Below are positions 14,770 to 15,388 of a DNA stretch of 15,388 bases, piece after piece (within the stretch, counting starts at the first letter, position 1; every line of letters begins with the position of its first letter). The notes beneath the pieces were generated by a model. It saw only the letters and a list, made by a program, of their open reading frames with translations. It was not told where the DNA came from and made no database searches. The stretch spans positions 1 to 15,388 of the forward strand of contig JAPLUJ010000679.1 in assembly GCA_026397695.1 (NCBI GenBank). Reading direction: 5' to 3'. This stretch comes from Verrucomicrobiota bacterium (GTDB lineage: Bacteria; Verrucomicrobiota; Verrucomicrobiia; Verrucomicrobiales; Akkermansiaceae). Made by a program: the position numbers and the translations under genes.

Positions 14770-15074
14770 GACCCCCATCACGACAAATCTGGTGACGGCC
14801 GTCAACAGGATTGTCGCGTTTGTTTCTGCACCGGTGCGCAGCATTGTTGCATTGTATAGGCCCTGGTTCGTTGCTTTGACGACTTCTGGCGCGACTGGTC
14901 TGCGCCGCTGGGCCGAGGATGTGAAGAGCGACCATGCCGGAAACGGTTTCAGTTTGGCAGGACAAATGATGCGGCCAATCCAGGCAGTAAGGCATGGTGG
15001 TTGCAAACCCCCGCCACATTTCCGCAGGGCTTGTTTTGTTGCGACGCCTTGAAAAAACGTGCTATGCTCCCGGC
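14770..15074. other. Intergenic region between paaX-like gene and protease-like gene
   Basis: A 305-bp region with divergent genes on each side. It contains the second palindromic repeat (14792-14818), a 10-bp palindrome GCACCGGTGC (14828-14837) and a TATACAAT box on the minus strand (14851-14858) that could be the -10 of the paaX-like gene; no matching -35 is seen. Near the right end, TTGCGA and TATGCT spaced ~18 bp on the plus strand could serve the next gene. I see no gene in it. Confidence 0.5.
14792..14818 (-). repeat. Palindromic direct repeat, copy 2 (upstream of paaX-like gene)
   Basis: GTGACGGCCGTCA (14792-14804; the inner 12 bp are a perfect palindrome) is followed after 5 bases by ATTGTCGCG (14810-14818). 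It has the same orientation as copy 1, 854 bp away. It sits 22 bp upstream of the paaX-like start codon, a natural place for an autoregulatory operator. Confidence 0.85.
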
Positions 15075-15080
15075 GTGAAC

Positions 15081-15388
15081 ATGCGTGGTTTGCCGATATT
15101 TTGCCTCTTGCTCGTCATGGGATGGGCGGGCCGGTCTGATGCGGTGATATTTTTGGAAACGGGAGATCCCGAGCATCATACCTCCACCCCGGGCGACAAC
15201 TCCGGTTGGCAGTATGAAGGGAAGTTCAATGGTTTTTTGGGCGTGCCCATTGCCCCGTATTTTTTCATCACCGCCAAACACTTCTATGGGACCGTAGGCG
15301 ATATCTTCTATTTCCACGGGGACAGTTATGTGACCATTGCATATCACCCGAGTCCATCGACCACCGATCTGATGCTTTGGGAAGTACG
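15081..15388 (+). CDS. Exported trypsin-like serine protease domain protein (partial)
   Basis: The gene runs off the right edge; 102 codons are visible. The ATG at 15081-15083 (or an in-frame GTG at 15075) opens a signal peptide (LPIFCLLLVMGWAGRSDA, ~22 residues). Then come GVPIAPYFFITAKHFYG and STTDLMLWEV. TAKH (H67) fits the catalytic-His motif TAxH of S1 peptidases, and DLMLWEV (D96) fits the Asp motif usually written DIALL. The Ser motif would lie beyond the window. Compared with TAAHC, the Ala-to-Lys change and missing Cys are what one sees in secreted, cysteine-poor bacterial members. It is divergent from the paaX-like gene. Confidence 0.7.
   Translation, partial: MRGLPIFCLLLVMGWAGRSDAVIFLETGDPEHHTSTPGDNSGWQYEGKFNGFLGVPIAPYFFITAKHFYGTVGDIFYFHGDSYVTIAYHPSPSTTDLMLWEV

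Noticed and set aside
14949..15347. Minus-strand 132-residue open frame at the right edge
   Set aside because: It opposes the better-supported plus-strand gene that has a signal peptide and S1-type His and Asp motifs.

Overview
The window looks like chromosomal DNA of a GC-rich bacterium, most likely a member of the Verrucomicrobiota. The evidence is indirect: an LL-diaminopimelate aminotransferase (DapL), a HzsA-like beta-propeller/c-heme protein of a kind common in Planctomycetes and Verrucomicrobia, a DUF6055 (Svx/AvrXca-type) zincin, and few recognisable Shine-Dalgarno sites. No marker gene fixes the taxonomy.

Layout. Positions 1-5188 carry, on the minus strand, a cytoplasmic-side zinc-ribbon membrane protein, a secreted DUF6055 metallopeptidase-like protein with a left-handed beta-helix tail, and a secreted HzsA-like cytochrome whose gene is broken by a 35-bp tandem duplication. 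Positions 5221-8780 hold a compact minus-strand block tyrA-aroA-cmk plus a frameshifted gene for a small exported protein. A short lipoprotein gene (8858-9283, minus) is divergent from an IF-1-like gene (9475-9735, plus), which overlaps tail-to-tail with mnmE. mnmE (minus) carries an in-frame TGA ahead of its C-terminal catalytic motif. hisC (minus) lies upstream of mnmE and is divergent from dapL (plus). Positions 13938-14818 hold a PaaX-family regulator gene bracketed by two direct copies of a palindromic repeat. The right edge cuts a plus-strand gene for an exported trypsin-like protein.

Functional theme. tyrA, aroA and hisC belong to aromatic amino acid and histidine synthesis, and dapL to lysine/peptidoglycan synthesis. 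tyrA-aroA-cmk is a familiar cluster, so the centre is ordinary housekeeping DNA. The left end encodes exported and redox-associated proteins.

The unusual content is mostly at the DNA level. Two unrelated heptamer tandem-repeat arrays fill the aroA/cmk and hisC/mnmE spacers, and each begins inside the stop codon of the upstream gene. The pentamer GTTAG/CTAAC is scattered through genes in all codon phases (39 copies by eye). Three genes carry lesions: a 35-bp duplication, a one-base frameshift at a CTAAC site, and an in-frame TGA. A strong hairpin abuts the hisC start codon. I found no CRISPR array, tRNA, rRNA or insertion sequence, and no clear new defence or mobile system. All counts and alignments were made by eye.
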